Assembly: GCA_001897425.1 (NCBI GenBank)
Contig: MKSW01000003.1
Span: 254,412 to 318,411, forward strand
Length of the DNA stretch: 64,000 nucleotides
Origin: Actinobacteria bacterium 69-20
GTDB taxonomy: Bacteria; Actinomycetota; Actinomycetes; Mycobacteriales; Nakamurellaceae
Reading direction: 5' to 3'
Each line of letters opens with the position of its first letter. The stretch's first letter is position 1. Of this stretch, positions 17,450-26,086 are shown one piece after another. The translations under genes were made by a program, and so were the position numbers. Below the pieces are notes generated by a model that did not search any database, had not been told where the DNA came from, and saw only the letters and a list, made by a program, of their open reading frames with translations.

Positions 17450-19255
17450 TCAGTTGGTGGACGTAGCGACAGTGGGCGTAGCGATAGGGTCGTGGCTCTC
17501 GGCGCCCTGTCGCCGGGCCACCGCGATCGACAAAGCCAAGTACTGCAGGCTCGGAACGACTTCGATCGGTCCCCACGGCATGTGACGGCCGAACTCCTCG
17601 GTGCTGGTGGGGCGCGGGGGGCCGAGCGTGATCACTCGGGCGCCGCGCGCGAGCAGTTCGGACCGTACCGTCGCGCAGCGTGGTGTGCCGTCGTCGATCA
17701 GCACCGCCGGCGTCCCCTGTGCGACCAGCGCCAGCGGGCCGTGGGTCAACTCCGCCACTGGGAAGGTCTCGGCCCACCGGCAGCCGAGTTCGTTGAGCTT
17801 GAGTGCGCCCTCGGCGGCATAGGGCAGTCCCGCCCCCGTGGCGAGAAACACCCAACCGGGTTCCGCTGCGAGGATGCGCGCGTCATCGTCGCTGATCGGG
17901 CCGCGCTGTTCGATCGCTGCGGAGAACTCGTGCGGGACCATCGCGAGCAGCGATGCGGCGCGCGCGGCGCGTGAAGCGAACCCCATCGCGTGTGCGACGG
18001 TCAATGCGAATCGGATCCCGCCCAATACCTGACTTGTGAACGTCTTCGTCGCGGCCGCGCCGCGCTCGCGGCCGACATCGGTATCGATGACCACGTCCGC
18101 GCGTCGCGCAAGGGACGATTGCGGGTGGCCCGTAATGGCCAGGACAGGCGTGTCGACCTGATCGAGCGCTGCCAGCAGGTCGGCCGTCTCGCCCGACGCC
18201 GAGAAGGCAACGACGACGTCGAACGGGGTCAGCAACGTCGTGTCGAACTCCGAGGCCACCACGGCGCGGGCATCGACCCGCGCGACGATGCGCACCACAC
18301 GCGCAGCCACCTGCGCCGCATGGTGGGAGGTGCCGCAGCCGAGCAGAACGATGCGATTCGGCGCCCGTGGGCCGAGCAGCGTGGCAAGCCGAGGTGAGGG
18401 CAACTCCTCGATCGTCTCGGCGACGAGGCGTTCGACCAGTTCGCCTTGTTCGTGGATATCCGCGGCCGTGCTGTCCAATACCTGGTCCCATGTCGCGGCA
18501 TCGGTGGTGTATCGGCCTGATGGCACAGGTCGTGCGTCATCCGTGAGCACTACCGGCGTCGGTCCCTTCGCTGCGCTTCCGGCCCAGTGCCACTGGGTCC
18601 CCAACTCGGCTATGGTGCCGTCCTCGAAGATGCGCAGTGGTCCGCGGACACCGATCGTCGCCGTCACGTCCGATGCGGCGGCGAAGCGTCCGACTGTTCC
18701 GCGCACCATGAGTGGCAGTCGCTGACGGGCGAGGTAGATCGCGTTGGACTTCGCGATGAGCGCGGCGATGGCCCATGAGCCGCGTAGCCGTCGCACAGCG
18801 CTCTGGAAAGCCTCGAAGGCTGTCTCGCCGCCGAGAAGGCCCTGCTCGATGAGGTGCGGGATGACCTCACTGTCGACATCAGACTCGAACTGATGACCTG
18901 ATCCTTCAAGCTCTCGCCGCAGGTCGGCAGCGTTGTCGAGAGTGCCGTTGTGCACCACCATCACGCGGTGATCGCAGTCCGACAGCGGGTGCACGTTGCG
19001 GACTGCGGCCGTTTCATGGGTCGCCCACCGCGTGTGACCGATGGCCAACCGCCCGGCCGTCGCGGGCCGGGTCTCATGGGCGATCCGATCGATAAGCGTG
19101 TCGATCGGGCCGATCGATCGTGCGACGTGAATGCTGCGGTCTGCGGCGAGCTCGGCGAGGCCGGCAGAATCGTAGCCTCGGTACTCCAGCCCCTTCAGGC
19201 GAACAAGCACGTCGGATGCCGCGCGACGGCCGCGAACGGCAACGATCCCGGACAT
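17450..19255 (-). CDS. GlmS-like protein with Ser in place of the catalytic N-terminal Cys
   Basis: The protein has 601 residues. The start ATG at 19255 has GAAAGGAG upstream, and the codon after it is TCC. The mature N-terminus is therefore SGIVAV where glutamine:fructose-6-phosphate aminotransferases have CGIVG with the nucleophilic Cys. Other glutaminase residues are kept: GLEYRGYDSAG, IGHTRWATHE, VVHNGTLDN and ESDVDSEVIPHLI. Two SIS domains follow (VLLGCGTSHHAAQ, AFSASGETADLLAAL, AEGALKLNELG, LTHGPLALV). The usual C-terminal tail with the conserved Lys (NLAKSVTVE-like) is missing; the chain ends in a Thr/Ala/Val-rich stretch with no Lys. It is probably a specialised amino-sugar or sugar isomerase paralogue of the glycan locus rather than the housekeeping GlmS. 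Confidence 0.8.
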   Translation of the reverse strand: MSGIVAVRGRRAASDVLVRLKGLEYRGYDSAGLAELAADRSIHVARSIGPIDTLIDRIAHETRPATAGRLAIGHTRWATHETAAVRNVHPLSDCDHRVMVVHNGTLDNAADLRRELEGSGHQFESDVDSEVIPHLIEQGLLGGETAFEAFQSAVRRLRGSWAIAALIAKSNAIYLARQRLPLMVRGTVGRFAAASDVTATIGVRGPLRIFEDGTIAELGTQWHWAGSAAKGPTPVVLTDDARPVPSGRYTTDAATWDQVLDSTAADIHEQGELVERLVAETIEELPSPRLATLLGPRAPNRIVLLGCGTSHHAAQVAARVVRIVARVDARAVVASEFDTTLLTPFDVVVAFSASGETADLLAALDQVDTPVLAITGHPQSSLARRADVVIDTDVGRERGAAATKTFTSQVLGGIRFALTVAHAMGFASRAARAASLLAMVPHEFSAAIEQRGPISDDDARILAAEPGWVFLATGAGLPYAAEGALKLNELGCRWAETFPVAELTHGPLALVAQGTPAVLIDDGTPRCATVRSELLARGARVITLGPPRPTSTEEFGRHMPWGPIEVVPSLQYLALSIAVARRQGAESHDPIATPTVATSTN

Positions 19256-19304
19256 TCCGTGCTCCTTTCTCTCGGGTGAGTCCCCGACGGCGCTCCCGGC
19301 ACCT

Positions 19305-19350
19305 CGCTGAATCGGACGACACGCTGAATCGGACACCTCGTTGAATCGGG
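19305..19350. repeat. Three 12-bp direct repeats with 17-bp period
   Basis: CGCTGAATCGGA at 19305-19316 and 19322-19333, and CGTTGAATCGGG at 19339-19350. They lie 50-95 bp upstream of the minus-strand GlmS-like start. The 17-bp period could suit a regulator array, but simple duplication is equally possible. Confidence 0.5.
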
Positions 19351-19470
19351 CAACGCATCGAGCCAGCGTCAGTGTGGCGTCGCGCGCTCGTGCGGACCAT
19401 CCGACTCATCGATTTGTATGAGATGGATTCCTTCCATTGCCGTATGTGCGAAGCGTGAAGTTCGCATACT

Positions 19471-19492
19471 GTCAAAGTGCCATTCGGGTGAT
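19471..19492 (-). promoter_or_regulatory. Shared 22-bp element, copy 2
   Basis: It reads GTCAAAGTGCCAT, then T, then CGGGTGAT on the plus strand, identical to 6876-6897 except for one base. In the minus direction it lies 216 bp upstream of the GlmS-like gene; in the plus direction about 200 bp upstream of the LuxR-type gene. Confidence 0.45.
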
Positions 19493-19689
19493 TTTGAGGA
19501 GGGTTTCCGTGCAAAATAGGGAAATTCGGGAGGCACACTGTGCCGGCGGCGGGCCGAAAGGGTGCATGTGGGCGCTCGATGCGGCACGATCGTGTCGACT
19601 GTGGTGCGGCTCCATCGGCCGGCGCCGCGAGATGCCGCGGCCGGTGCGGCCTGGTCAGCACCCGCCACATCGAGCCAGGGGCAGTTGCC

Positions 19690-20400
19690 ATGCCCATTGA
19701 CCTGCGCGCGCCTACCGTAGCCGCCTCCGTTTCTCAGCCCGCCCCGACGCCGGTGCTGCGGGTGGCCATCTTCGATCGCCGGCCGGTCGTGGCCGAGGGG
19801 CTCGGCGCGTTGCTCGACGGGGCAGGCGACGTCGAGATCGCCGCCGTCGGTCGCACCACACGCGACGTGGCGCGGGTCATCGCCAGCCCGCAGGTCGATG
19901 TGGTGATCGTCGGGATCACCCCCGACGACGTCCCAGCAGCGGGTCGGATCTTCGCTCGGCTGGCCCAGCGCCCGCCCGTTGACCGGCCCCGATTGGTGTG
20001 CGTCGTCTCCGACGAGGATGATCTCGCCGATCTCTTCGGCAGCATCTCGATCACCGTCATCACCTCGCAGGTGGGGGCGGAGACCCTTCGTGAGGTGGTG
20101 CTCAGTCCGTCCTCGGGCCGCATGTGGGCGTTGTCTCGGCAGCTGGTCCAGCCCTCCGACGCCGCCTCGGCGGCCGACCCGTCGAGTCGCGTCGACGCGC
20201 TCACCGAACGTGAGCACGATGTGCTTCGCGGCATCGAAAGCGGGCTGTCCACCAAGGAGATCGCCGTCCGGCTCGGGATCACCTCGAACACGGTCCGCAC
20301 GCATGCACAGCGGCTCATGTCGAAACTCGCCGTCCACAGCCGTCTGCAGGCGGCCGCGTACGCTGCCGGGGACATGCGGCCGCGGCAGGGCAGGGGATGA
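19690..20400 (+). CDS. LuxR-type regulator with degenerate receiver domain
   Basis: The protein has 236 residues from the ATG at 19690, with AGGGGC upstream. The N-terminal ~120 residues have receiver-like spacing (VLRVAIFDRRPVVAEGLGAL), but the acidic pair is reduced, the phospho-acceptor position is Gly (VVIVGITPDD) and no Lys is visible in the VITSQVG strand. The C-terminal helix-turn-helix is intact: LTEREHDVLRGIESGLSTKE, then GITSNTVRTHAQRLMSKL. It is probably regulated without Asp phosphorylation. Its stop overlaps the next regulator's start (ATGA), so the pair is co-translated. Confidence 0.82.
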   Translation: MPIDLRAPTVAASVSQPAPTPVLRVAIFDRRPVVAEGLGALLDGAGDVEIAAVGRTTRDVARVIASPQVDVVIVGITPDDVPAAGRIFARLAQRPPVDRPRLVCVVSDEDDLADLFGSISITVITSQVGAETLREVVLSPSSGRMWALSRQLVQPSDAASAADPSSRVDALTEREHDVLRGIESGLSTKEIAVRLGITSNTVRTHAQRLMSKLAVHSRLQAAAYAAGDMRPRQGRG

Positions 20401-21143
20401 TCGCGATGGATATCGCCCCCACGATCGCTTCGGCACTGGTGTGCCATCGTGAGCCGTTGATCGCAGCCGCGACGGCCGCCGTCCTCGAGCGCCGCCACGT
20501 CGCGCGCCGGACGTTCACCACGTCCACCTTGACCGGAACCTTGACGTGCCTCGGCGGCGGCATCGACGTCGCCGTCGTGTACGACGACGACCTCGGCGTC
20601 GAAGACCTCGCCGACCTGTTCGAGGCGATCCACTATCGCGGCATCGGTACGCCTGTGGTGATCGTCAGTGACTCGCGAGACCCGGAGTACGCGGCGCAGA
20701 TTCTCGAATCGGGGGCCGCGGGAATCGTCCCGGCCGAGTGTCCCACGGAGGATCTGTGCGAGGTCCTGGTGAGCGCCCATCGCGGACACCTCGTCATCGG
20801 CGGCCACATGCAGGGCGCCGTACTCGAGACGCTCCGTGCCCGTCGTGTCCAGCGACGCGAAGCGCAGGCCCGGCTCGCCGCGCTCAGCCGTGCTGACGTC
20901 GACATCCTGCGGCTGCTGTGCGACGGCGTGACCGTGACCCGCATCGCCGCCCGGCTTTCGCTGTCCCCGTACACGGTCCGCGGACGTGTCCGTGCCATCG
21001 GCGCGCACCTCGGGGTCACCGGTCAGCTTCGCGTCGCTGCCGTGGGCAGATGTCTGCTGGCCGCGCTCCCGTCGTCGGCCGGCGGCAGCGACGCCCGCGG
21101 TGCGACGAGGGCCCGACCACCCACACGACGGGGCCTCAGGTGA
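20397..21143 (+). CDS. LuxR-type regulator with degenerate receiver domain (second of pair)
   Basis: The protein has 248 residues and starts inside the previous gene's stop (ATGA). The N-terminal domain follows receiver topology, but the acidic pair is absent (ALVCHREPLI), the phospho-acceptor position appears to be Tyr (VAVVYDDD) and the Lys strand reads GIVPAECP. The C-terminal helix-turn-helix resembles LuxR type (LSRADVDILRLLCDGVTVTR, then LSPYTVRGRVRAIGAHLGV), and a basic tail follows. With its neighbour it may form a heteromeric phosphorylation-independent regulator; this is inference from their coupling and matching defects. Confidence 0.75.
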   Translation: MIAMDIAPTIASALVCHREPLIAAATAAVLERRHVARRTFTTSTLTGTLTCLGGGIDVAVVYDDDLGVEDLADLFEAIHYRGIGTPVVIVSDSRDPEYAAQILESGAAGIVPAECPTEDLCEVLVSAHRGHLVIGGHMQGAVLETLRARRVQRREAQARLAALSRADVDILRLLCDGVTVTRIAARLSLSPYTVRGRVRAIGAHLGVTGQLRVAAVGRCLLAALPSSAGGSDARGATRARPPTRRGLR

Positions 21144-21163
21144 GTTCCTTCGGGGGCTGTGAT

Positions 21164-21204
21164 CATTCGAGACCGACACATTCGAGACCGACCATTCGAG
21201 ATGA
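21164..21204. repeat. Three short direct repeats upstream of the third LuxR gene
   Basis: CATTCGAGACCGAC-type units begin at 21164, 21179 and 21193; the third diverges after CATTCGAG. They lie about 125-165 bp upstream of the ATG at 21327 and contain no gene. Confidence 0.55.
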
Positions 21205-21326
21205 CGACGAGCCCCTCGGCCATCCGGCAACTCGCAGGGGCGGCCACCAGGCGTTAGCCTCGATACGCGGTGGCGCAGGCGCGCGGAAAGTTCCACGTTG
21301 TGATGCGGCATCGTAGAGGCGCAGCG

Positions 21327-21974
21327 ATGGAAAAGCCCGGGACCGTCGTCCTTGCGGATATCGATGTGCTGGTCACTGCCTATCTGGCCGATCTGCTGGA
21401 GCGGCACGGATACCACGCGCGGATCGCACCGCCCCTGCACGCTGCGGTCCGCGACTGGATCCGTAAGTACGATGCCGAACTGTGCATCATCGACCTCGTC
21501 TTACGCGATGGCCATGATGTCGGCATCATCGAGCGCTTGGCGACGCAGTCCCCGTCGACCAAGATCGTGATCCGTACCGCCGATACGTCGTCCGATGTGA
21601 TGCGATCCGCGCTCGCTGCGGGTGCCGCAGGCTATGTGCACAAGTCTCGCGGCCCGGTCGAACTATTGGAGGCCATGGCCCGGATCACCGACGGCGAGAT
21701 CGTGGTCGAGGGCTCCTTCGACCGGACGGTCGCGTCGCGCCCGGGCGAGCAGGCCGAGTTTCACCGGCTCGTCGCGGCATTGACGCCGCGGCAACGGGAG
21801 TGCCTGGAGATGATCGTCGAGGGCAAGGGCACCTTCGCCATGGCCGTCGAACTCGGCGTCTCGACCATGACGGTGCGGACGCACGTGCAGGCCGTCTTGA
21901 CGAAACTGGGGGTGCGATCGCGCCTGGAGGCGGCGTCGCTGGTCGCGAAACATCAGCTTCCGGAGGTGACGTAG
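21327..21974 (+). CDS. NarL/LuxR-family response regulator with intact receiver
   Basis: The protein has 215 residues from the ATG at 21327 (GAGG 8 nt upstream); an in-frame ATG at 21303 is possible. The receiver has VLADIDVLVTAYL, the phospho-acceptor Asp in ELCIIDLVLRDGHD, Thr in VIRTADT and Lys in GYVHKSRG. The C-terminal helix-turn-helix begins LTPRQRECLEMIVEGKG and includes STMTVRTHVQAVLTKLGV. No kinase gene is adjacent, so the partner is elsewhere, or the kinase at 11702 acts on it. It closes a run of three regulator genes on the plus strand. Confidence 0.88.
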   Translation: MEKPGTVVLADIDVLVTAYLADLLERHGYHARIAPPLHAAVRDWIRKYDAELCIIDLVLRDGHDVGIIERLATQSPSTKIVIRTADTSSDVMRSALAAGAAGYVHKSRGPVELLEAMARITDGEIVVEGSFDRTVASRPGEQAEFHRLVAALTPRQRECLEMIVEGKGTFAMAVELGVSTMTVRTHVQAVLTKLGVRSRLEAASLVAKHQLPEVT

Positions 21975-22027
21975 CTGCCCGAGATGACGTGCTCCCGAGG
22001 GTGACACAGCTCCCGGATATGACGGAG
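21968..22027. repeat. Degenerate ~18-bp tandem repeats after the third LuxR gene
   Basis: Three or four units of the form GCTCCCGAG-n-TGAC follow each other (GCTGCCCGAGATGAC, GCTCCCGAGGGTGAC, GCTCCCGGATATGAC). They begin in the stop region of the regulator gene and extend into the gap before ribF. No function is evident. Confidence 0.4.
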
Positions 22028-22111
22028 CCGAAGCGATCGGGCCCGGGGCGCGGTTCGCTCATCACGGGGCCCGCGCGCCACCGGACGACCGCGGCCCCGC
22101 CCGTCACGACG

Positions 22112-23047
22112 TCACTCGGTGCCCAGTATCTCCCGCGTGCGCTGCACGTCCCGCCCGATCTGCGCGATCAAATCCTCGGGCGAATCGAACCGTTCCATGC
22201 CGCGAAGCCGCTGCACGAACTCCAGAGCGACCCGTCGCCCGTAGAAGTTGCCGCCCTCGTCGAGCACGAACGCCTCGACGGTGCGCACGTCGCCCGAAAA
22301 GGTGGGGTTCGAACCGATCGAGATCGCGGCGGGGCTGCGACGCGATCCCAGCAGGAACCAGCCCGCATAGATGCCGTCCGCCGGAATCGCGGACAACGGC
22401 TCCGGGTCGAGATTCGCGGTGGGGTAACCCAATTGGGACCCGCCCCGGCCTTCGCCGTGGACCACGAACCCGTCGATGCGATGGGGCCGGCCGAGCGCCT
22501 CGGCAGCCGCCGCGACATCACCGGCGGCGACGCACGACCGGACGTACGTCGAGCTGACGGTCACCTGATCCTCGCCGACGAGCGGAACGCCGAAGGTGGT
22601 GAATCCGAAGCGCGGTCCCAGTTCCTCGAGCAGGGCGACGCTGCCGGCCGCCTGGTGACCGAAACGGAAGTTCTCGCCGACCACGACACAAGCGGCGTGC
22701 AGCCGCTCGACGATCACATCGTGCACGAACGACTCCGCGGGAATCGCCGCCACGGCCGGCGTGAACGGCAACACGAGGAACACATCGGCGCCGAGCGAGC
22801 CGACCAGCTCGGCGCGCCGCCGAAGCGTGGACAACAGCGCGGGATGGTGCCCCTGTCGGACGACCGAGGCAGGATGCGGATCGAAGGTCATCACGACGAC
22901 CGGGAGCCCGAGCTCACGACCCCGCTCGACCGCCGCCCCGATGAGGGCCTGGTGTCCCCGATGGACGCCGTCGAAGACCCCGATCGTGAGCACACAACGA
23001 CCCCAGCCGGCCGGGATCTGATCCAACCCTCGCCAATGCTCGATCAC
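22112..23047 (-). CDS. ribF: Bifunctional riboflavin kinase / FAD synthetase
   Basis: The protein has 311 residues. The likely start is a GTG with AGGAAGG 7 nt upstream, giving [18 protein letters not shown]; an in-frame ATG lies at 23077. The N-terminal FAD synthetase domain has [19 protein letters not shown] (HxGH) and ETFVHD-type and STYVRSCV segments. The C-terminal riboflavin kinase domain has [14 protein letters not shown] and GIYAGWFLL. It makes FMN and FAD in the cytoplasm. Divergent from rpsO, as in many actinomycetes. Confidence 0.93.
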   Translation of the reverse strand: MIEHWRGLDQIPAGWGRCVLTIGVFDGVHRGHQALIGAAVERGRELGLPVVVMTFDPHPASVVRQGHHPALLSTLRRRAELVGSLGADVFLVLPFTPAVAAIPAESFVHDVIVERLHAACVVVGENFRFGHQAAGSVALLEELGPRFGFTTFGVPLVGEDQVTVSSTYVRSCVAAGDVAAAAEALGRPHRIDGFVVHGEGRGGSQLGYPTANLDPEPLSAIPADGIYAGWFLLGSRRSPAAISIGSNPTFSGDVRTVEAFVLDEGGNFYGRRVALEFVQRLRGMERFDSPEDLIAQIGRDVQRTREILGTE

Positions 23048-23217
23048 CGCATCGCCTTCCTCTCGCCGACCGGGCATCGGACGGCCCGGCCGATGGCCCG
23101 CCCCTGGTAGTATGTCCGGTTGGGTCCGGCCTCAGTCCGTGGCGGCCGGCACCGTCATCCCCCCGGCATGCGTCCGGTGCGGGCAGCGCACGGACCGAGA
23201 GTACGAGGAGTACACCC

Positions 23218-23487
23218 GTGGCGCTCACCGCCGACGAGAAGAAGTCCATCCTTGCCGAATACGGTCTGCACGATACCGACACCGGCTCACCCGAGGCGCA
23301 GGTCGCCCTGCTCAGCCGCCGGATCAGCGGCCTGACGGAGCATCTGAAGGAACACAAGCACGACCACCACACCAGGCGCGGCCTGATGGCCCTGGTCGGC
23401 CGTCGCCGGCGACTGCTCCGCCACCTCCAGCAGGTCGACATCGAACGCTACCGTTCGCTCATCGACCGACTCGGCCTGCGCCGATAG
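23218..23487 (+). CDS. rpsO: 30S ribosomal protein S15
   Basis: The protein has 89 residues. The GTG start is preceded by GAGGAG. The sequence is typical along its length: [49 protein letters not shown] and LIDRLGLRR at the end. It binds 16S rRNA in the platform of the small subunit. pnp follows about 290 bp downstream in the usual rpsO-pnp arrangement. Confidence 0.97.
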   Translation: MALTADEKKSILAEYGLHDTDTGSPEAQVALLSRRISGLTEHLKEHKHDHHTRRGLMALVGRRRRLLRHLQQVDIERYRSLIDRLGLRR

Positions 23488-23493
23488 CCGAGC

Positions 23494-23527
23494 GTCGGGG
23501 GAGCACCATGACACGGGCTCCCCCGAC
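23494..23527 (+). terminator. Hairpin after rpsO (terminator or processing site)
   Basis: Perfect 11-bp stem GTCGGGGGAGC / GCTCCCCCGAC with a 12-nt loop, beginning 7 bp after the rpsO stop. There is no U-tract, so it may act as a weak terminator or as an RNase processing or stabilising structure between rpsO and pnp. Confidence 0.6.
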
Positions 23528-23780
23528 GTCTACCGCGTCGCCGTCCCCGGACGCTGGCGCGGGCGCCACACGTACCTACGGGTACGCACAAGTCCATACC
23601 AGTTAGTACCGCCAGACACCGTATCGCCAGATACAGCGCCGCCCGATCCGACCCGCGATCACGGCCGGTCCTCGGTAGTGGCCACCGGAGCAGCATTCCG
23701 CCCCGGTTGCTTCGATCGATGGCCGGCATTCGCGTGGCGACCTCGGGCAGCGGCTCTGGCCCGTTCACCCAAGGAGATTC
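23528..23780. other. rpsO-pnp spacer
   Basis: About 250 bp with no convincing gene. It is comparatively rich in short TACC/GTAC-type repeats and probably carries the pnp leader and promoter. An AAGGAG ribosome binding site lies directly before the pnp ATG. Confidence 0.4.
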
Positions 23781-26027
23781 ATGTCCGACCCCACCGCCAC
23801 GAGCGCGACCGCCGTCATCGACAACGGCAGTTTCGGCACTCGTACCATCCGCTTCGAGACCGGCCACCTCGCCCGCCAAGCAGCCGGCTCCGTCGCCGCC
23901 TACCTCGATGAGGACACCATGGTCCTGTCCGCGACCTCCGCGGGCAAACACCCGAAGGAGCAGTTCGACTTCTTCCCGCTCACCGTCGATGTCGAAGAGC
24001 GCATGTACTCGGTCGGGCGCATCCCCGGCTCGTTCTTCCGCCGCGAGGGGCGACCCTCGACCGAGGCGATCCTCACCTGCCGGCTGATCGACCGCCCGCT
24101 GCGCCCGTCCTTCGTGGAGGGGCTCCGCAACGAGATCCAGGTCGTCATCACCGTGCTGGCGGTCAACCCGAACGTCGCCTATGACGTGCTGGCCATCAAC
24201 GCCGCCTCCGCGTCGACCCAGATTGCGGGGCTTCCGTTCTCGGGACCGGTCGCGGGCACGCGCATCTCGCTGATCGCCGACGAGGCGGGCAAGGGCCAGT
24301 GGGTCGCGTTCCCCACCTACGAGGAGATGCAGCGCAGCGTCTTCGACATGGTCGTTGCCGGCCGCGTCGTCGAGGGCGCCGACGGCTCCTCGGATGTCGC
24401 CATCATGATGGTCGAGGCCGAGGGCACCGAACGAACCGTCGAACTGGTGGCCGGTGGCGCGACCGCCCCGACCGAAGAGGTGGTGGCCGCCGGTCTGGAG
24501 GCTGCGAAGCCGTTCCTGCGGGCGCTCTGCGAGGCGCAGTCCGAGCTCGCCGCCAAGGCATCGAAGCCGACCGGTGAGTTCCCGCTGTTCCCGCCGTATC
24601 AGAGCGACGTGTATGACGCTGTCGCCGGCCTCGCGGCCGACCGACTCGGTGCTGCCATGCAGATCGCCGACAAGCTGGATCGCGAGAGCGCGACCGACGG
24701 GATCAAGGCGGATCTCCTGGATGCGCTGGGCGAGCGGTTCGCCGGCCGGGAGTCCGAGATCGCCGGCGCGTTCAAGGCCGTAACGAAGAAGGTCGTCCGG
24801 CAGCGCATCCTGCGCGACAAGGTGCGCATCGACGGTCGCGGCCTCGCGGACATCCGCACGCTGTCCGCCGAGGTCGGCTTCGTGCCGCGGGTGCACGGCT
24901 CGGCGCTGTTCGAGCGCGGCGAGACGCAGATCCTCGGCGTCACCACGCTCAACATGTTGCGCATGGAGCAGCAGCTCGACACGCTGTCGCCGATCACCAA
25001 GAAGCGCTACATGCACAACTACAACTTCCCGCCGTATTCGACGGGGGAGACCGGCCGTGTCGGTTCGCCGAAGCGGCGCGAGATCGGCCACGGCATGCTG
25101 GCCGAGCGCGCTCTGGCGCCCGTCCTGCCGAGCCGCGAAGAGTTCCCGTATGCGATCCGACAGGTCTCCGAGGCGCTCGGCTCCAACGGCTCCACGTCGA
25201 TGGGTTCGGTCTGCGCATCGACGATGAGCCTGCTGAACGCCGGTGTGCCGTTGAAGGCACCGGTGGCCGGTATCGCGATGGGCCTGGTGTCCGATTCAGT
25301 GGACACGGCCGAGGGACCCAAAATGCAGTACGTGGCGCTGACCGACATCCTCGGTGCCGAGGACGCGTTCGGCGACATGGACTTCAAGGTCGCCGGCACC
25401 AAGGACTTCGTCACCGCGCTGCAGCTCGACACGAAGCTGGACGGGATCCCGTCCGAGGTCCTCGCGGCCGCGCTGAACCAGGCGAAGGACGCCCGGTTGA
25501 CGATCCTCGGCGTGATGGCCGAGGCCATCGACTCGCCGGACGAGATGAGCCCGTACGCACCGCGGATCACCACGATCAAGGTGCCGGTCGACAAGATCGG
25601 CGAGGTGATCGGGCCGAAGGGCAAGATGATCAACTCGATCACCGAGGAGACCGGCGCCGAGATCGCCATCGAGGACGACGGCACCGTGTTCGTGTCCGCG
25701 TCCGACGGGGCAGCCGCCCAGGCAGCCGTGGACCGTATCAACGCCATCGCGAACCCGCAGCTGCCGAAGGTCGGCGAGCGCTTCCTCGGCACGGTCGTCA
25801 AGACGACCGCCTTCGGGGCGTTCGTCTCGCTGCTGCCGGGTCGTGACGGGCTCGTCCACATCTCGAAGCTCGGTCACGGCAAGCGGATCAACAAGGTCGA
25901 GGACGTCGTCAACGTCGGCGACAAGCTGCAGGTGGAGATCGCCGACATCGACGGTCGGGGCAAGATCTCGCTGGTGCCCGTCGCCGATGCCGCAGCCGAA
26001 CAGTCGCACGACAAGGCCGACGCCTGA
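23781..26027 (+). CDS. pnp: Polyribonucleotide nucleotidyltransferase (PNPase/GPSI)
   Basis: The protein has 748 residues. The ATG has AAGGAG upstream. The order is first RNase PH-like domain (about 10-240), helical linker, second catalytic RNase PH domain (about 340-560; [47 protein letters not shown]), KH domain ([16 protein letters not shown]) and S1 domain ([20 protein letters not shown]). It degrades RNA phosphorolytically from the 3' end and is also implicated in tail synthesis in actinomycetes. All domains look intact. Confidence 0.97.
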   Translation: MSDPTATSATAVIDNGSFGTRTIRFETGHLARQAAGSVAAYLDEDTMVLSATSAGKHPKEQFDFFPLTVDVEERMYSVGRIPGSFFRREGRPSTEAILTCRLIDRPLRPSFVEGLRNEIQVVITVLAVNPNVAYDVLAINAASASTQIAGLPFSGPVAGTRISLIADEAGKGQWVAFPTYEEMQRSVFDMVVAGRVVEGADGSSDVAIMMVEAEGTERTVELVAGGATAPTEEVVAAGLEAAKPFLRALCEAQSELAAKASKPTGEFPLFPPYQSDVYDAVAGLAADRLGAAMQIADKLDRESATDGIKADLLDALGERFAGRESEIAGAFKAVTKKVVRQRILRDKVRIDGRGLADIRTLSAEVGFVPRVHGSALFERGETQILGVTTLNMLRMEQQLDTLSPITKKRYMHNYNFPPYSTGETGRVGSPKRREIGHGMLAERALAPVLPSREEFPYAIRQVSEALGSNGSTSMGSVCASTMSLLNAGVPLKAPVAGIAMGLVSDSVDTAEGPKMQYVALTDILGAEDAFGDMDFKVAGTKDFVTALQLDTKLDGIPSEVLAAALNQAKDARLTILGVMAEAIDSPDEMSPYAPRITTIKVPVDKIGEVIGPKGKMINSITEETGAEIAIEDDGTVFVSASDGAAAQAAVDRINAIANPQLPKVGERFLGTVVKTTAFGAFVSLLPGRDGLVHISKLGHGKRINKVEDVVNVGDKLQVEIADIDGRGKISLVPVADAAAEQSHDKADA

Positions 26028-26086
26028 TCCGCGCATCCACCGCACCACACGTGTCGTCCGCTGGGTCTTCGCCCGCGTCTTCTTCT

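Larger units (their letters stand above)
19256..19689. promoter_or_regulatory. Divergent control region between GlmS-like and LuxR-type genes
   Basis: About 430 bp without a convincing gene. It holds three TGAATCGG-type direct repeats at 19305-19350, an imperfect inverted repeat at 19442-19469 (GTATGTGCGAA against TTCGCATAC) and the second copy of the shared 22-bp element at 19471-19492. Confidence 0.45.

Noticed and set aside
19734..21440. 568-codon minus-strand open frame across the LuxR genes
   Set aside because: The three plus-strand frames have clear helix-turn-helix domains and coupling overlaps; the antisense translation is low-complexity.
22428..22437. CCCAATTGGG resembling the candidate operator
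   Set aside because: It lacks the 2-bp centre and falls in the conserved GYPTANL coding region of ribF, so codon constraint explains it.
23448..25091. Long open frame on the minus strand opposite pnp
   Set aside because: It is a GC-rich antisense shadow; the plus-strand frame is PNPase with every domain intact. The Arg/Gly/Asp-rich translation resembles no family.
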